Source: Opitutaceae bacterium
GTDB taxonomy: Bacteria > Verrucomicrobiota > Verrucomicrobiia > Opitutales > Opitutaceae
Assembly: GCA_016794665.1 (NCBI GenBank)
Contig: JAEUHB010000149.1
Coordinates: 1-51,096, forward strand
Direction: 5' to 3'
Length of the DNA stretch: 51,096 bases
Below the pieces are notes generated by a model, which did no database searches, was not told where the DNA came from, and saw nothing but the letters and a program-made list of their open reading frames with translations. Positions within the stretch are counted from its first letter, which is position 1. Each line of letters starts with the position of its first letter. This document shows, piece after piece, positions 1-7,245 of this stretch. The position numbers and the translations under genes were made by a program.

Positions 1-1583
1 CGGAGCCATTGCGTCGAGTAGCCGACCTCGTCCACCGGAAGTCCGGCGCGCACGGTTCTCCAAACGCCGCCACCCTCCCCATTGCCATCAAAGGCGGCGA
101 TCTTTCCTCCAACACCGTCGCTCACAAACGCCACCCGCATCGCATCGAGCGTCGAGAAGTGCGCGGCATCGGTCTCGCTCGTCGCCGCTTGGGGCAACGC
201 CCACCAATCCACGAAAATGACGGATTGTGCCGGATGGGGACTGAAGTTGCGCGAAAGTGCCAGCGGCGGCGTGGCTGCCGGCACAAGTGCGGACCGCGCC
301 CCAGTGAAGGCGTCTGCTTCGGTCACGACGGCCGCGCCGGTCGCGGTCCAGCCCTGTTGTCCTTGCAGCGAACCCAACACGTAGCCTTCTGTCGGCTCGA
401 AGCCGGCTACAAATGGCAGGGCGTTTGCCGGAGCCGGAGCGGACACCGCGATGGTGACGGGCGGGGATTCGGGTGAAGGCGCACCGAGAGTATCGATCGC
501 ACGCGCCGTCAAGGTGTGGGTGCCGGGCTGAGCGCCCGTCCATGTGAAGGTGTAGGGCGGGCTGGTGGCCTCGCCGAGCTTCGTGGTCCCTTCGAAAAAC
601 TCGACCTTCGCCACGGCGCCGTCGGGGTCGGCGGCGTTGGCGCTGATCGCAATCGGCGTAGGTGCAAGGAACATGGCGCCGTCGGCCGGCGCGGTCAGCA
701 CCACCGCCGGCGGCTCGTTTGGTGCGATAAGGCGCAGGAGGGAATTGCCGTTGAGCGTGAGCCGGTCACTCGCGATTCCGCCGATGAGGTGCGCATTGCC
801 GTTGATCGTGACGGTCCCGGCAGGCGCCTCGACGTAGGCGTGGATGGTAACGTTGCCGTTGAGGGTGAGCCCGCCGTTGGCGATACGCAGCAGGAGCCAC
901 TCCGGGTTCCCACTTGCGCCCATCTGGCCGTTGGCAGCCAAACCGTTGGCCAGGGTTATGACTACGGGCCCAACCAGATGTAAGGCGCTGTTTCCATTCA
1001 ACGTCAGGCTCTGGAAGTTATAGATCGCCGGTTGCGTGGCGCCTACGACTCCGAGCGTGAATCCGCTGCTGCCGTTCGCCGTGAAATTTCCATAGGTGCC
1101 GGCGGGGATGGGGAGTTGGCCGACGTTGCCATTGAGGGTTAGATTGCGAAGCGTGGCAAAGTTGCCCGGGCTTTGGCTGGCCGAGTTAATTGCGACCGAA
1201 CGCGTGCCGACCGGCGGTGGCGGCGTAGACACCGTGGGCAACGCCACCGCGTCGGTGCGCCGCACCAGATGCCGCAGGGAGCTGTTGCCGTTGAGCGTGA
1301 CTTGGTGGGTTGAAGGCGATGCGCTCCCTGCGCCTTGAATCGTGCCGCTGTAGTTTGGGTTGCCGTTGAGACGGATGGACGGGGTCCCAGGCAGCAGTAG
1401 GTCGCCGGTAATGCTGGCTCCACCGTTGAGCGTCACCGACTCGGGTAGCATCTGCTGCACTGAGCCCTCTACATTCCCATTGAGGGTCGGGGCGTGCCTC
1501 ACGCGTGCGAGGCCCGGGGCTTGGGCGGCCAAATCGGAGAACGCCAATACAGCAAGCGAAAGGGTGGGGAGAAAGATCTTCAT
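1..1583 (-). CDS. Secreted LNGN-repeat protein with Ig-like domain, 3' end outside window
   Basis: The frame stays open from an ATG at 1583 to the window edge, giving at least 527 residues. It starts with a signal peptide (MKIFLPTLSLAVLAF, then SDLAAQA). Residues about 30-290 carry roughly eleven copies of a motif of the type T-L-N-G-N followed by a small or hydrophobic residue, often with S-L or V after it. The copies are irregularly spaced, as in a right-handed beta-helix or an adhesin-like stack. Next comes one bacterial Ig-like domain of the kind with V-L-T-A-P-A-D-G and A-K-V-E-F-F-E-G (about residues 305-385). A start resembling a concanavalin/LamG-type domain follows (V-A-G-F-E-P-T-E-G-Y). 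The role is unknown; a surface or extracellular structural or binding protein is the best guess. The reading frame was checked codon by codon from 1583 to about 360 and then read on to the edge without a stop. Confidence 0.8.
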   Translation of the reverse strand, partial: MKIFLPTLSLAVLAFSDLAAQAPGLARVRHAPTLNGNVEGSVQQMLPESVTLNGGASITGDLLLPGTPSIRLNGNPNYSGTIQGAGSASPSTHQVTLNGNSSLRHLVRRTDAVALPTVSTPPPPVGTRSVAINSASQSPGNFATLRNLTLNGNVGQLPIPAGTYGNFTANGSSGFTLGVVGATQPAIYNFQSLTLNGNSALHLVGPVVITLANGLAANGQMGASGNPEWLLLRIANGGLTLNGNVTIHAYVEAPAGTVTINGNAHLIGGIASDRLTLNGNSLLRLIAPNEPPAVVLTAPADGAMFLAPTPIAISANAADPDGAVAKVEFFEGTTKLGEATSPPYTFTWTGAQPGTHTLTARAIDTLGAPSPESPPVTIAVSAPAPANALPFVAGFEPTEGYVLGSLQGQQGWTATGAAVVTEADAFTGARSALVPAATPPLALSRNFSPHPAQSVIFVDWWALPQAATSETDAAHFSTLDAMRVAFVSDGVGGKIAAFDGNGEGGGVWRTVRAGLPVDEVGYSTQWL

Positions 1584-1668
1584 GATAAGCTCTCGAGAAA
1601 ATCGGCGGCCTGAAATCACAGGCGGGGCGCAATCCGATCGTTCCTGAACGGAGAGAGACGTGGACGGG

Positions 1669-1682
1669 CGCTAGATCTAGCG
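1669..1682. promoter_or_regulatory. 14-bp perfect palindrome upstream of the LNGN-repeat gene
   Basis: CGCTAGATCTAGCG is a perfect palindrome with two CTAG tetranucleotides, lying about 86 bp before the ATG at 1583. CTAG is generally scarce in bacterial genomes, so a palindrome built from it stands out in this GC-rich DNA. It could be a dimeric regulator's operator. Nothing else in the 250-bp gap 1584-1833 is clear: no convincing promoter boxes and no strong terminator for the upstream PEP-CTERM gene. Confidence 0.35.
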
Positions 1683-1833
1683 GGGCTCGGGCGTGCCTTC
1701 AGGAGGCTTTCCCTTCGTGCTAGTTATCTGAGGGGGCGAAAGAGCCCAATTTGATCAGTTCCGGTATGCCCAGACTTGCGCAGGTAGGGCACGGATTCAG
1801 AAGGGACGCGCGTCCGGGAGCAGAAGATTGGTG

Positions 1834-2607
1834 TCAGCCCGTCAGGGCACGACGTGCGAGCATCAGCGCTAGCACGGCGGCTAACGCGACGCCCGTGGGC
1901 ATTCCATCAGGCGCGGGCACGCTCTGTTGCTGCACGGCCATCACCGAAAAATCGTCGATGGCCAGACCATCGTCGGAGCCGCTGGCGTTGAAGTCGCTCC
2001 AGCGAATCCAGAGGCTGGAGCCTGCTGCGACGTTGAGGCCGGAGAGGGTGCCAGTAATGAAAGTCCGATTGAGGGCGGCATTGCCGTCAAGGGCACCTGT
2101 AGTCGGACCGGTGTTCGGGGCGACGAAGCTGAGGGTAGCGTTGGATGTCCATGTTCCCGTGGTGAGTGAGGTCGCATCCGTGCTAAAGGCGAAGTCGAGC
2201 CGATCTTCGCGGCCGGTAGCGCCGAGGCGCCACTGCTCGCCAAAGAATGAAATCGTGAACCGCGTGAGGGTGCTGCCGGTGTTATTGTTAATGATGGTGC
2301 CGAGGCTCGAAGCGAGGGAACTGGTCTGTAGTGAGCCAAACGCGCGCTCAGACGAGCCCACGGCGCCGAAGCTGTAGGTATCGCCGGTCGCGCTGCTGCC
2401 GATACCGGTTCCGTAAGTGGCATTGGCGCCGGAACCCGTTTCGGAAAACGCCCAGCCCGCCGGTAGCGTGCTGCTCGTGCCGGTGAGGGCCAGCGTTTCG
2501 AACGATTCTGTGTAGCCGACGTTCACTTGATTGATGGTGATCGCCGACGCGACGGGGGCGCAGGCGAAGAGCAGGGAGGGCAATAGGCGGACGGATACGG
2601 ATTTCAT
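1834..2607 (-). CDS. PEP-CTERM/VPDSG-like sorted exported protein
   Basis: A 257-residue protein starting at the ATG at 2607; an in-frame ATG at 2640 would add 11 residues that do not look like a signal peptide. The N-terminus (MKSVSVRLLPSLLFACAPVASA) is a signal peptide. The middle is Ser/Thr/Gly/Asn-rich and beta-rich, containing the D-x-L-A-I-D-D-F-S-V segment often seen just before the anchor in choice-of-anchor proteins. The tail has V-P-A-P-D-G, then a hydrophobic helix (VALAAVLALMLA) and R-R, the three-part layout of PEP-CTERM/VPDSG-CTERM sorting signals. Known members are sorted by an exosortase, which is not in this window. The motif is a variant (V-P-A-P-D-G instead of V-P-D-S-G). 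It lies downstream of, and in the same direction as, the signalling operon, after a 198-bp gap (2608-2805). Confidence 0.75.
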   Translation of the reverse strand: MKSVSVRLLPSLLFACAPVASAITINQVNVGYTESFETLALTGTSSTLPAGWAFSETGSGANATYGTGIGSSATGDTYSFGAVGSSERAFGSLQTSSLASSLGTIINNNTGSTLTRFTISFFGEQWRLGATGREDRLDFAFSTDATSLTTGTWTSNATLSFVAPNTGPTTGALDGNAALNRTFITGTLSGLNVAAGSSLWIRWSDFNASGSDDGLAIDDFSVMAVQQQSVPAPDGMPTGVALAAVLALMLARRALTG

Positions 2608-2805
2608 GGGAGGAAGCGCGGGGAAGAAATCCCGCGGCACGAGACGGATGCCGCGGGTCGCGCCAAAACCCAGCCCGTTCCTGCTACATTTGGGCTACAG
2701 TAAAAACGATCGCGTTTCCGCCTCCGATTTGCGGGAACCGGCTCGTGACGGCGTGGGCGATTCCGGCGAGGATTCCGGAACACGGGCGGCGAATCTGTGC
2801 CGCTA

Positions 2806-3522
2806 CTACAGGGCGTTTGGCGCGCGGTAGCGGTAACCCGTCTTTGGAACCGAGCGCAGCCACTCGCGCAGCGACAAACCGATTGTCGCCACCTTGGCGG
2901 CAAAGCGGGTGAGGAAGACGCGCAGGGTGCGGGTGTCGCCGTCGAACCGGAGGTCGAGAACCTCGTCGTAAAGCGCCTCATTGGTGAGCACCGCGCCCCG
3001 CGATTCGACTAGGAGCTCGACCAACTGCACTTCGCGCGGGGTCAGCGTGACCGATCGCCCGACATGCGTGAGGCGGCGATCCGCCCAATGCATCGTCGCG
3101 CCGGCAAAGTGGCCGGGTTCGGGCGGGGCGGGTGGGCGCTTCTTGGCCCCGCGGGGCCTGGCATGGAGGCGGTATTTCGCGAGATGGGCCAGGAGCACGT
3201 CGGCGCGGACCGGGTCGCGGTGCGTGCTGTCGGCGCCAAGGGCGAGTTGCCGCGCCTCATGGGCGGCGGTGGCACCCGCATCGAGCAGCACGGCGATCTT
3301 GGGTGCGGGCTGCACCTCCGCGCTGGCGACCGCGTGGATCACATCGTCCGAAAACCCGTCGGCGAGCCGTTGGCGGGTCACGATGGCGGAGGGACGCAGC
3401 GACTTGAGTCGGCGGCGCAGGGCGCGCACGGAGTCGCATCCGATTGAGGGCCAACCGCGGCTCTCGCTCAACGCGACGAGCGCGGTGCGTTCAGGCGCGG
3501 CGCTGGAAACCATCACAATCAT
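2806..3522 (-). CDS. Winged-helix (OmpR/PhoB-type) regulator with a degenerate receiver
   Basis: A 238-residue protein from the ATG at 3522; an upstream in-frame start at 3567 would overlap the preceding gene. Residues about 1-120 have the size and alternating pattern of a receiver domain. However, where the phosphorylated Asp is expected the sequence reads S-A-I-V-T-R-Q-R, and the Lys-Pro near the end is replaced by T-H-R-D-P. Residues about 150-238 form a clear Trans_reg_C winged helix (L-T-P-R-E-V-Q-L-V-E-L-L, ending R-S-V-P-K-T-G-Y-R-Y-R). It is the last gene of the minus-strand signalling operon, 22 bp after the response regulator. It probably binds DNA in a phosphorylation-independent way, perhaps controlled by partner proteins. 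The DNA-binding call is firm; loss of the phospho-site is read directly from the sequence. Confidence 0.8.
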   Translation of the reverse strand: MIVMVSSAAPERTALVALSESRGWPSIGCDSVRALRRRLKSLRPSAIVTRQRLADGFSDDVIHAVASAEVQPAPKIAVLLDAGATAAHEARQLALGADSTHRDPVRADVLLAHLAKYRLHARPRGAKKRPPAPPEPGHFAGATMHWADRRLTHVGRSVTLTPREVQLVELLVESRGAVLTNEALYDEVLDLRFDGDTRTLRVFLTRFAAKVATIGLSLREWLRSVPKTGYRYRAPNAL

Positions 3523-3544
3523 GGGAGTGCAGGGCGGGCGGCGC

Positions 3545-4765
3545 TCACGTTGGCAGCGCAAGCACAAGGCCGAATTTTTCCGCGTGCGGCGAGAGGGGGA
3601 TCCCTAGCAGACCGTGGGATTTCTGCAGGCCGGCGACGAGCCCTCGCGGTGTCGCAGTCGAGAGCGCCGGGTCGTCGCCGTTGAGCCAGGCCTCGGCCTG
3701 AGCGCGGGTAAAGGCCGGCGCAGTGGCGGTCACGTTGACCGCCACCGCGGGGTGGCTGGCGAGCGCCTGGCGGCGGTTGGCCCAGAGAAAACCCCGCCGC
3801 TGCGGCTGGCGCGACACCAGATCGAGGCGCGCGATTGATTCGCCGCTGATGCCGACTGTGGTGCCAGGCGCGGCGCGGAGCAGGGCCGCGGCAACCACAG
3901 GCACCATCATCAGCAAGAATTCCACTCCCGACAGACCGCGCACGGGCAAAAGCGCTTCGAATGGGGCGCAGTCCACGGACTTGTTCGTTTCGTCCGCGCG
4001 CGTCATCCGAATTGCAATGCCGATGGCGTGGCTGAGTCCCGGCTTGATGAGCGCCGGCGCGGCGTCGCGGCTGGCATAGGCGGAGTCGAAGAACTTGCCC
4101 GTGATCGCGACTGCCGCCTCGGCGGTGGTGCGGCCGGTCTCGAGGTTTCGCAGGATTGAAGCGAGGCTGGGGTCCGCCTTGGCACGGGGGGTGAGCGCGG
4201 CGCAGGCGGTGACGAAGTGGGCGTGAATTGTCGTCAGCAGGCTCGCGGCCTGCAGCAGTGCGTCGCGCGCAGACTCGGAGGCGACCAGCTCGATCTCGCG
4301 GTCGAGTTGCGCGGTGTGCAGATCGCGGTCGATGGCGGCGGCCTGCGCGGCCAAGTCGCGCTCGCGGCGGCTTTGGCGCGTGCGTTCGACCCAAACGGGG
4401 ATGCGTGCTTCGAACATCGCTGGCTCGGGCAGCGGTTTGCCCAGAAAATCGTAGACGCGCAGCGGAATCGCGCGCCGGAGATTTTCGTCAGTGTCGAACG
4501 CGCTCAGCACGACGAACCCCAGCGCAGGGTCGGCTTGGGTGGCGGCCGCGATGAACGCGAGCCCGTCCATATGCGGCATGTGGATGTCAGCGATGCACAG
4601 GTCGAAAGCTTGGCTGGCGATGGCCGCTAGTGCTTCACGCGCATCGCCAAATGAGATGAGCTCGTAGTCCTTGCCCAGCCGCAGCCGGATAGAGGCGTGA
4701 ATCTGGCGCTCGTCGTCGACGAGGGCGATGCGAGGGATCAGCAGTTCGGAGGCATCGCGGCTCAT
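3545..4765 (-). CDS. Response regulator fused to a degenerate histidine-kinase-like domain
   Basis: 406 residues from the ATG at 4765. Residues about 11-125 form a canonical receiver: acidic pair D17-D18, phospho-acceptor D60 (I-A-D-I-H-M-P-H-M-D-G), and K110 in F-L-G-K-P. A helical, charged linker follows (about 125-180). The C-terminal part resembles a kinase dimerisation plus ATPase module in order and spacing, but the ATP-binding signatures are gone. Where the N-box N-L-x-x-N-A is expected it reads M-V-P-V-V-A-A-A-L-L, and the final glycine box is reduced to R-G-L-V-A-G-L. No HExxN phospho-His motif is visible. It lies between the membrane kinase (36 bp upstream) and the winged-helix regulator, so it is the likely phosphorylation target of that kinase. 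The receiver is certain; the pseudo-kinase reading rests on alignment by eye with the neighbouring kinases. Confidence 0.78.
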   Translation of the reverse strand: MSRDASELLIPRIALVDDERQIHASIRLRLGKDYELISFGDAREALAAIASQAFDLCIADIHMPHMDGLAFIAAATQADPALGFVVLSAFDTDENLRRAIPLRVYDFLGKPLPEPAMFEARIPVWVERTRQSRRERDLAAQAAAIDRDLHTAQLDREIELVASESARDALLQAASLLTTIHAHFVTACAALTPRAKADPSLASILRNLETGRTTAEAAVAITGKFFDSAYASRDAAPALIKPGLSHAIGIAIRMTRADETNKSVDCAPFEALLPVRGLSGVEFLLMMVPVVAAALLRAAPGTTVGISGESIARLDLVSRQPQRRGFLWANRRQALASHPAVAVNVTATAPAFTRAQAEAWLNGDDPALSTATPRGLVAGLQKSHGLLGIPLSPHAEKFGLVLALPT

Positions 4766-4801
4766 GGGGTCGAAGGGATTCCATGGGAGCCGCGAGGCGC
4801 G

Positions 4802-6874
4802 TCAAGCAGGCGCGTCGCCCCGTGCTCCTGAGGCAGGCGCCGGGGGCACTTCCGGCAGCTCGACGGTTGCGACCGTCCCTCGACCCAGCTCGCTGCGGAC
4901 ACGGATGGCGCCGTGGTGGAGGCGGGCGATTTTCTCGCAGATCGTGAGGCCGAGGCCGAAGCCGCGCGCCTCGTCACCATACTGCTTGGTCGTGAAATAG
5001 GGCTCGAAGATGTGGGCGAGGTTTTCCGGCGCTATGCCACTGCCTTCGTCGGCAATTTCGAAGCGCACGCGGCCGGGCGCGGCCGTGGCGCAGCGCAGCG
5101 TCACGGTTTGGGCCGGCCCGGAGGCCTGGACGGCGTTGTCCACCAGGTTGCCCAGCATTCGCTGAAGCAGCACGACATCGGCTACGAGCGCGGCGGGGCC
5201 GTCGTTCGCGAGGCTCAACTGGATTTTTCGCGACGCGGCACGCGCGCCGCAGAGCTCGCGGACAGTTTCGAGCAGCGGGCGAATTTCCGCGCGCTCGAGC
5301 CGGGGGGTCAGGCGGCTGGCAAAAAACAAGGACTCGCCCACATAGTCCGTCATCCGGCGCACGGAGCGCTTGGCGGCTGCATGGACCTCGGCCTCTGCGC
5401 TGGCTGGTGTGACCTTTGCCTCTGCGTGCATGATGAAGGAAGAGATCGGCGTGATAAGGTTCTTTAGGTCGTGCGCCAGGCCGCGTGCCATCATCGCGAG
5501 GTGCTCCGTCCTTGCCTGGAGCGCGGCGTCAGCGGTGAGGCGGGCGTGGGTCAGGATGTTGTCCATCAGTTCGCCGACCTCCTGCAGCCGTTGGACTTCG
5601 GGATAGGTATAGGGCCATTGGTTGGTTTTGGCACCGACTGCGACCAGCAAGGCGGGAGACGGGCTGCCGCGCGGGATGGCAACCACCGCGCCCAAGGCGT
5701 GATCGCCGAGGAATCCGGCGAGATCGTCGCGTCCTTCGGACCCGCGGCGTCGCTTTAGGCTCTCCGGCGTGGCCCAGCCCAGCCGGCAAAGCTCGCCGTG
5801 GCCGGGACGAACGGCAGGAAAAATCATGGCTGCGCCCGCGTGACCATCGCTGCGACGAAAGAGCAGGGCGGCGGACAGTGCGTGGCATCGCTCGCGCAGC
5901 AAGGTCTCGAAGGCGACGGCGAGTTTTTCGGGTGAGGTTTCGGCGCGGGAAATCGTGAGGGCGGCGAAGCGCCATTCGGCCATGGCCTTTTCGCCGTCGA
6001 GCCGCAGCCAGGCCTGCGATTGCCGATCTAGCCATGGGGCGAGCGGAACGGCCACTGCGACGCTCAGCCACAGATCGATCGGTTCGGAAACGATGCCGGA
6101 GAAAAGCTCGCGCAGGGCGACGATGACGAGGCCGATGCCAACCGTCACTGCGCCGCGCTGCCCGAGTGACAGCAGCACCTGCCGGACATCGAAAATGCGA
6201 TAGACGGCGACACCCCATGCGGTGAGCGCAAACCCCGCGAGGACCACGAATTTGATCTGTCGCCTAAAACCGGTAATTCCGGAAGAATTGGTCGCGAGTG
6301 CGAGCGCCCCGCAAAGGACCAGACAGGCCCCCATGCTCACCACTAAGAATTGTATTTCGACCCGTCGGATACCCGATACCGTGCGCAATTGTTGTGCACC
6401 TCGCACGACGAGCGACAAATGACCGGCAAAGAAGAACAGGCCAACTGCGGCGAAAGCCACGCCACCTTTAAATTCACCAAAGGGTTCGCTCGGCAGGTAA
6501 AACCAATCGGTAAAACATAGCCCCGCGAAGAGGAGGCTGAGGCACAGGATAGGCAGTGTGGGCCGTGCGATTCTTGCTATTCGCTCATCGTCTGTCAGTA
6601 TAGCCTCCTTTAGCAGCCACAGCACCCACGGCGAGAGGACCGCAAGGGCATTCATGGCTCGTAACCAGTTCTTGGGTCCGACTCCATCAAGCAGCCGCGC
6701 GTTGTTCGCCACCTCTGCGCCGTAGAGGCAACCTGTGATTGCGGCCGTGAGCAGGGCCCACAGCAGAAATACCTGATTTGTGAACCTGGACGGCTGCGCC
6801 CAGAAGACAACTAGACCGACTGCAAGCGAAACGATCGAGACTACCAGCGAATATAATGACGGATCAAACGTCAT
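4802..6874 (-). CDS. Membrane histidine kinase (PrsK-like architecture)
   Basis: 690 residues from the ATG at 6874, chosen because it overlaps the stop of the upstream gene as ATGA; a further upstream start would add 36 charged residues before the first membrane helix. Residues 1-280 hold about seven to eight hydrophobic segments. Residues about 300-440 are a GAF-like linker ending in P-Y-T-Y-P-E-V. The kinase core has the phospho-His H468 in L-A-H-D-L-K-N, the N-box N-L-V-D-N-A-V, then D-E-G-S-G-I, F-E-P-Y-F-T-T-K and G-F-G-L-G-L. So it looks catalytically complete. The layout of many membrane helices, GAF and an H-D-L-K-N box recalls PrsK kinases linked to PEP-CTERM systems, which would fit the sorted protein downstream, but this is inference. 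It is a clear paralogue of the kinase at 11030-13078. Confidence 0.9.
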   Translation of the reverse strand: MTFDPSLYSLVVSIVSLAVGLVVFWAQPSRFTNQVFLLWALLTAAITGCLYGAEVANNARLLDGVGPKNWLRAMNALAVLSPWVLWLLKEAILTDDERIARIARPTLPILCLSLLFAGLCFTDWFYLPSEPFGEFKGGVAFAAVGLFFFAGHLSLVVRGAQQLRTVSGIRRVEIQFLVVSMGACLVLCGALALATNSSGITGFRRQIKFVVLAGFALTAWGVAVYRIFDVRQVLLSLGQRGAVTVGIGLVIVALRELFSGIVSEPIDLWLSVAVAVPLAPWLDRQSQAWLRLDGEKAMAEWRFAALTISRAETSPEKLAVAFETLLRERCHALSAALLFRRSDGHAGAAMIFPAVRPGHGELCRLGWATPESLKRRRGSEGRDDLAGFLGDHALGAVVAIPRGSPSPALLVAVGAKTNQWPYTYPEVQRLQEVGELMDNILTHARLTADAALQARTEHLAMMARGLAHDLKNLITPISSFIMHAEAKVTPASAEAEVHAAAKRSVRRMTDYVGESLFFASRLTPRLERAEIRPLLETVRELCGARAASRKIQLSLANDGPAALVADVVLLQRMLGNLVDNAVQASGPAQTVTLRCATAAPGRVRFEIADEGSGIAPENLAHIFEPYFTTKQYGDEARGFGLGLTICEKIARLHHGAIRVRSELGRGTVATVELPEVPPAPASGARGDAPA

Positions 6875-7242
6875 GCGATTGCGAATTCCTCCGCTGATCT
6901 CCGCCGGTAGGTGGCGAGGTAGTTTGTCGAGCCGGCGGGGCTGGCGAACTTCTCCGGCGCGGTGCCGTCCATGCCGTAGCAAATGCGGAGGCGGTCGCCG
7001 GCGACTTGATAGATGCAGGGGATGGTGCGGCCGAGGTTCGGACCTTCGGTGCCGGTAATCGTAAGGGAAGAGGCCGACGCCACCGCCAGCGTGCCGCGGT
7101 CGGCGACTTGCCCGCCGAAGCGCACGGTGTAGCGGGCGGAGGTCAGCTCCAGCTCGACCCTCAGGGCGAGCAGCTCGAGCGAGTGCTCGCCGCCGGACTC
7201 GGCGCGGATCATCTCCCAGATGCCGGTGAGCGCCGGGTTCAT
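6871..7242 (-). CDS. TIGR03067-family small beta-rich protein
   Basis: 123 residues. It matches the TIGR03067 pattern common in Planctomycetes and Verrucomicrobia. That pattern comprises an opening L-T-G-I-W-E, a central Y-T-V-R-F-G-G-Q-V-A-D-R-G-T-L, then T-E-G-P-N-L-G-R-T-I, Y-Q-V-A-G-D-R-L-R-I-C-Y and a terminal L-A-T-Y-R-R. The family looks lipocalin-like (a small beta barrel) and has no assigned function. No signal peptide is present, so it is probably cytoplasmic here. It starts 3 bp after the rmuC stop and its own stop overlaps the kinase start, so it is almost certainly co-translated with both. A ligand-binding helper for the kinase is possible but unproven. Confidence 0.82.
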   Translation of the reverse strand: MNPALTGIWEMIRAESGGEHSLELLALRVELELTSARYTVRFGGQVADRGTLAVASASSLTITGTEGPNLGRTIPCIYQVAGDRLRICYGMDGTAPEKFASPAGSTNYLATYRRRSAEEFAIA

Positions 7243-7245
7243 CGG

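Noticed and set aside
1584..1833. Possible small gene or RNA in the gap
   Set aside because: No start with a ribosome-binding site, no recognisable protein, and no stable RNA fold apart from the palindrome at 1669.
2761..2780. TTCCGG/CCGGAA inverted repeat after the winged-helix gene
   Set aside because: Only 6 bp of stem, an 8-nt loop and no T-run; not enough for a terminator call.
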